From: a virus
Length of the DNA stretch: 24,246 nucleotides
Strand: one strand, 5' to 3'
Virus record (IMG/VR): IMGVR_UViG_3300045020_000058
Location: 1 to 24,246 of that record
The position numbers and the translations under genes are program-made. Below, piece after piece: positions 21,065 to 24,246 of this stretch. The notes beneath the pieces were generated by a model. The model did not search any database, was not told where the DNA came from, and was given only the letters and a program-made list of their open reading frames with translations. Every line of letters begins with the position of its first letter. Position 1 is the first letter of the stretch.

Positions 21065-21891
21065 GATGCCTCCTTGACCGGTTTGAATCCCGCGCCATTC
21101 ACGCTCATGGCCTGTCGATAATCCACGGTCAGTTCTTCGCCGCAGCGGATCACGCGTAGCGCGCGCGCATCCAGGTCGTCATTGTCGCGGAGCACAAATT
21201 CAACATTGGGACGGCATGAATGATTAATGAAGCGTGCGGCCGGCGTGCGCTTTCCATCGATCCTGACCGGCGCAAAGTCATCGGATTGATCGATCGTCTT
21301 GCGCGCAAACATGCCGAGGCCAGCGATTGCCGAATCGCGGACTTCTACCGCCTCAACCCATTCCGGGAACGGCGCCCGATCGGCTTCGTTTTCCACAAGC
21401 CGCATGACGAATCCTTCCGTCAGGCCATATTCGGTCAGGAAACGCTGATAGTCGTCGCGCGCAAGCTGCGCGAGCATCTGGACGTTCTGTGCTCCGCCGA
21501 TCAGTTCTGCGCTGGTCGACTCGGTGATTTCTTCGATGAGTTGGTCAATATCCGTGACATTCGTGACGTGATAGGTGGTCCAGACCGTTTCCTCGATCGC
21601 ATAGCCAACGCGCTTGGCGCCAGCCTTGGAGACGATCGTACAAGGCGCGGCAAGCTCGCGCATGCCATCATCGGTCGAGACAACAATGCGGCCCTTCGAG
21701 ACCGTACATAGATGCTCATGGCGGTGCACGGCGCCAGTGATCACCACGCCCGCCGGGATGGTCATCTCGCGTGCGGCCATGCCGGGAGCGAAATAATGGC
21801 GCACAGAACAATCGACCTGCGGCAGTTTCTGGATTTCGCGTTCAAGCCGCTCAACAGCCTCGCGATCGACACTTTTCGCTACGGCATTCAT
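21061..21891 (-). CDS. Cupin-SET domain fusion protein, 276 aa
   Basis: The ATG at 21891 overlaps the previous stop by ATGA, which sets the start. Residues 28-112 look like a cupin barrel: an upstream Pro/Gly turn, HRHEH (H56, H58 and E59/H60 as metal ligands), KGRI, and a late H108 in TTYHVT. Residues 180-262 look like a SET domain: SAIAGLGMFARKTID, then RFINHSCRPNV (N223, H224, S225, C226), then GEELTVDY (251-258, with Y258 at the catalytic tyrosine position). SET enzymes methylate lysine in proteins using S-adenosylmethionine. The SET-I insert is very short and no post-SET cysteines are seen. The place between tail and ejection genes suggests modification of virion or host proteins. Confidence 0.85.
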   Translation of the reverse strand: MNAVAKSVDREAVERLEREIQKLPQVDCSVRHYFAPGMAAREMTIPAGVVITGAVHRHEHLCTVSKGRIVVSTDDGMRELAAPCTIVSKAGAKRVGYAIEETVWTTYHVTNVTDIDQLIEEITESTSAELIGGAQNVQMLAQLARDDYQRFLTEYGLTEGFVMRLVENEADRAPFPEWVEAVEVRDSAIAGLGMFARKTIDQSDDFAPVRIDGKRTPAARFINHSCRPNVEFVLRDNDDLDARALRVIRCGEELTVDYRQAMSVNGAGFKPVKEAS

Positions 21892-22223
21892 TGAATCACC
21901 ACGCCGGAAACGGTGAGCGTAACGGAGCCTGCGACGCTGGCGAAAGCATGAAGCTGATAACCGGTGGGAATAACGAGGCCCGCGAGTTCTGGCGAAACGT
22001 AGGTTTCGCCCGGGGCAAGAGTGCGCGCATTGATCATGGTCAGAACTCCGAGTGCTCCGCCGGAAGTGATGCCGGCAGTAATAGTGATTGCACTCGCTGC
22101 GGTGTTGCAGAACACCGCACGTCCGATTTGCCCAGACGTGTTCGTACCCGGAGAATACACGTTCGCATCTGCCGCGCCAAGTTCCACGGTCAAAAGCAGC
22201 AAGGCGGGTGTAATTGTGGTCAT
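21888..22223 (-). CDS. Small beta-rich virion-type protein, 111 aa
   Basis: The ATG at 22223 is preceded by GAGGA. Its stop overlaps the SET start by ATGA. The protein has repeated hydrophobic strands separated by Gly/Thr/Asn turns (ALLLLTVELGAADANVY, SAITITAGITSGGALG, GSVTLTVSGVVIQ), a beta-sandwich-like composition. It has no signal peptide (the N-terminal TPALLLLTV lacks a basic start). It may be a decoration or tail accessory protein. No family is recognised. Confidence 0.65.
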   Translation of the reverse strand: MTTITPALLLLTVELGAADANVYSPGTNTSGQIGRAVFCNTAASAITITAGITSGGALGVLTMINARTLAPGETYVSPELAGLVIPTGYQLHAFASVAGSVTLTVSGVVIQ

Positions 22224-22232
22224 CGCAATTCC

Positions 22233-23036
22233 TCACGAAGGAAGGAACGCGACTGTCGGCGCGCTCGAATAAGTGATCTGGACCTGATCCAGGCGGCGCA
22301 GCGGGACCAGCCCGCCGCTGGTTGATCCGGCCACCGCGCCGCTCGCGCCTTTCACGAAGACATTCATGGTGCCAACAGGAATCGGCGCGTTGAATGTCAG
22401 CGTTGTGCCACTGAGGGTGTAGGTGTTTGCGCCCTGCTCTCCGGCATCGAATGCTACCCAGAGATCGGCCGCGCTGCCGTAGGACTGTGACAGTGTCAGA
22501 GATGTCGATACGCCATCCGTGAAATCGACGCCCGCCACGAAGCCCGGTTGGCCGCCAGAACCCTTCTCATCGGTGAAAGTCGAGATCGCGGTGGTGCTGC
22601 CGGAAGTAATGCCGGTGGCAACCGAAACGCCCTGCCGGATGATCGTTACCGCCGAAACAGTGCCGCCCGTGACCGATAGCACGCCATTCGCGAGCGCGGT
22701 ATAGGTGAAAGGCGATGCCCCGGGCGTGACAGACTGCACAGGCTGCGCGGCCGGAACAGGATCCTGAAGTGGCGTATTGGCTAGCAGCGCGCTCAGGTTC
22801 TCGATCTTGCGAAAGGCCTGCGAAATGTCTGCCGTCTGCGCGAACAGATTGTTTGCGTCGAGAGAATCGTAAGGGGATGCTGGCGTTCCGCCGCCCGATT
22901 GCCCGGTCCCGAGAACCGCCTTCGAAATGTTGTATGCCCACAGATACCAGTTGATATCCATGTACTGGGGCTTGTTTCCCGGGTTCGCAATGAGCGGTAC
23001 GCTCTGCTGAGGAATCAGGTCGGGAAGGCCGCTCAT
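22233..23036 (-). CDS. Head/tail-junction fibre-like protein, 267 aa
   Basis: The ATG at 23036 overlaps the stop of the gp10-like gene by ATGA. It has the position of P22 gene 26, the tail needle, but looks like a fibre. Residues 1-45 have NKPQYMDINWYLWAYNI, 60-90 a helical NLFAQTADISQAFRKIENL stretch seen in phage fibre N-termini, and 100-232 a beta-rich part. The 176-230 segment is closely related to a module in the tailspike. It may attach to the tail hub. The role as needle versus fibre is open. Confidence 0.7.
   Translation of the reverse strand: MSGLPDLIPQQSVPLIANPGNKPQYMDINWYLWAYNISKAVLGTGQSGGGTPASPYDSLDANNLFAQTADISQAFRKIENLSALLANTPLQDPVPAAQPVQSVTPGASPFTYTALANGVLSVTGGTVSAVTIIRQGVSVATGITSGSTTAISTFTDEKGSGGQPGFVAGVDFTDGVSTSLTLSQSYGSAADLWVAFDAGEQGANTYTLSGTTLTFNAPIPVGTMNVFVKGASGAVAGSTSGGLVPLRRLDQVQITYSSAPTVAFLPS
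22347..22511 (-). repeat. Protein module duplicated in the tailspike at 15353-15517
   Basis: Residues 176-230 of the 267-aa protein match the tailspike module (32 of 55 identical, no gaps). Both end in TLTFNAPIPVG followed by a VKG strand. The shared module may be a common attachment domain. Confidence 0.8.
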
Positions 23037-24246
23037 GCTGCGCTGAACGCCTTGAGAGTGGCCCCGACCAGATCGCGGTTCACTGGGTCGATGACCTCGA
23101 TATCCACCACATTATCCCGGCCCCACCCGAGCTTTCGCCACATCGTGCGCGTGCGGTATTGACCAATCTGACCCATCGGCGCATAGAGCGGATCGCCGAA
23201 TGTATGGCCGCCGTCGCGCGAGAGATGCAACTTGCACTGCGGGTTCGAGCCCATGCCACTCGCCGGCGCCTGTCCGACATTGAAGTCGAGCTGCAGGCTC
23301 TGCATGAAAACGCGACCGCGCTGTCCCTTATCCCACACGTGAGGCGCGCGGCGCTTGGCAAGCAGCGGCCACCCTGCGTCGGTATAGGAGTCACGCGTGA
23401 GCCAGTAAATGGCGCCGTTCTCATAGTCGCCGGTAATCCGCATCCCAGCGAAGTTCATGTAACAGTTCGAGCGCTCGCGATGAAATGTCTTGGCATAGGG
23501 ATCGTAGGACGCGCGCTTGTGCAGGAGATCCGATTGCCCGTCATATACCCACGTGACATCTGCGGTTGGAAAGGTCAGCACATAGAACTCGTGCGTGTCT
23601 TCCTGATAGGTGTAAGCGATGGCGTCGTCGGTGACCGGATAGGTCGCCACCTCTTTGCCAAACGATGGCGTCGAGACCACTGTGTCCTGGAATCCCTGCG
23701 TCAGGATGATGACATTCTCGCCGCGCTCGGACCGTCCGAACCACATCAGGCCTTCCTGCCCCTGCGTGCCGAAGCGCGAGACCGAGTGCTTTGCCTTGCA
23801 GCCCGCCTGAATGAGCGTGCCAACAATGCGCTGAAACGCGAACGTGGCGCCCACCCCACCCGGCGCGCCGCCCGCGTTGTACCAGATCTCCGTGGTCTTG
23901 TCGCCAATCAGCCAGAGCAGTTCCTTGTTCTCCATCACGGCCACAAGATTGTCGCTCGCGGCATCCTTCAATGCGAAAAAGAGCGCGCTGAAGGTCAGGC
24001 CATACTCTTCCGCATTGGAGTAGAACTCCTGCGTACCGGGCTTGTTGAAGATCCACCAGCCGTCGATATAGGCAACCGTATCGGCTCCGAGGAAGCTGGG
24101 ATCGGTGATCTGTGCTAATTTCTGCGTCGAGATGGTGTAGTAGTAACCGTAGGGGCCGTCCACGATAACCGCAGTGTTCCCCTGATTGTTGTCGCGGATG
24201 CATACCGGCCCGCTACTCGTCAGGAGCGTGCCTACCGCCTTCAGCG
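23033..24246 (-). CDS. P22 gp10-like packaged-DNA stabilisation / tail protein, 5' end off window
   Basis: The open frame continues to the right edge (the GTG at 24163 is an internal codon; 27 further codons upstream read in frame), so the start is missing. The visible 404 residues match in style the P22 gp10 family: GPYGYYYTISTQKL, AYIDGWWIFNKPGTQEFY, then LWLIGDKTTEIWYNAGG, and near the end LHLSRDGGHTFG and RTRTMWRKLGWGRDNV, typical for the tail hub that closes the portal channel. A full protein is usually about 470 residues, so about 65 are lost. It is the first late gene visible in the window. Confidence 0.9.
   Translation of the reverse strand, partial: LKAVGTLLTSSGPVCIRDNNQGNTAVIVDGPYGYYYTISTQKLAQITDPSFLGADTVAYIDGWWIFNKPGTQEFYSNAEEYGLTFSALFFALKDAASDNLVAVMENKELLWLIGDKTTEIWYNAGGAPGGVGATFAFQRIVGTLIQAGCKAKHSVSRFGTQGQEGLMWFGRSERGENVIILTQGFQDTVVSTPSFGKEVATYPVTDDAIAYTYQEDTHEFYVLTFPTADVTWVYDGQSDLLHKRASYDPYAKTFHRERSNCYMNFAGMRITGDYENGAIYWLTRDSYTDAGWPLLAKRRAPHVWDKGQRGRVFMQSLQLDFNVGQAPASGMGSNPQCKLHLSRDGGHTFGDPLYAPMGQIGQYRTRTMWRKLGWGRDNVVDIEVIDPVNRDLVGATLKAFSAA

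Noticed and set aside
21892-22236. Extended N-terminus of the SET protein to 22236
   Set aside because: The extension is Arg/Cys/His-rich noise opposite in frame to a good 111-aa gene; the ATG at 21891 overlaps that gene's stop as ATGA.
1-24246. tRNA genes, integrase, insertion sequences or attachment sites
   Set aside because: None was recognised on either strand when reading the window; small RNA genes could still be missed by eye.

Overview
The window is a piece of a tailed-phage genome (free phage or prophage) with a P22-like, podovirus-type virion module. The G+C-rich coding style and the kind of small accessory genes suggest a beta-proteobacterial host such as a Burkholderia relative. 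The host is an inference from style; no host gene, tRNA, integrase or attachment site is visible. Coding density is very high. Most neighbours overlap by ATGA, GTGA or TAATG junctions, and the longest stretch without a gene is 153 bp (830-982).

Layout. (1) Positions 829 to 1, minus strand: a YdaS/Cro-like regulator, a 24-aa membrane peptide and a winged-helix replication protein that runs off the left edge. The replication gene carries a perfect DnaA box, helically phased 7-bp repeats and a 10-bp inverted repeat, so it probably contains the replication origin. (2) 830-982: a divergent promoter region, with no repressor gene between the two operons. (3) 983-10705, plus strand: a long early operon of small accessory genes, a Bet/RecT annealing protein, a PD-(D/E)XK exonuclease, a coiled-coil companion protein, an HNH protein, a DUF1643 protein and, last, a protein with the metal- and co-substrate-binding pattern of 2OG-Fe(II) oxygenases. 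(4) 24246 to 10713, minus strand: the late operon, read from the right edge. It encodes a P22 gp10-like tail protein (start off the window), a head/tail fibre-like protein, a small beta protein, a cupin-SET fusion, three ejection-type proteins (the last with a lytic transglycosylase domain), a beta-helix tailspike, a second fibre with a Sec signal peptide, and a lysis block (small membrane protein, ParB-like protein, GH108 endolysin, holin-like protein, permuted papain-fold hydrolase).

The plan is lambda-like but inverted. The leftward arm corresponds to the pR/late arm (cro, O, ... structure, lysis) and the rightward arm to the pL arm (bet, exo). cI and int would normally sit at 830-982 and near 10705, and both are missing there. 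The two arms collide stop-to-stop with only 7 bp between them and no visible terminator.

The most unusual items are the cupin-SET protein inside the virion operon, the 2OG-oxygenase candidate, the origin-like repeats inside the replication gene, a set of tiny translationally coupled membrane peptides, the ParB-like gene inside the lysis block, and a phage fibre with an export signal.
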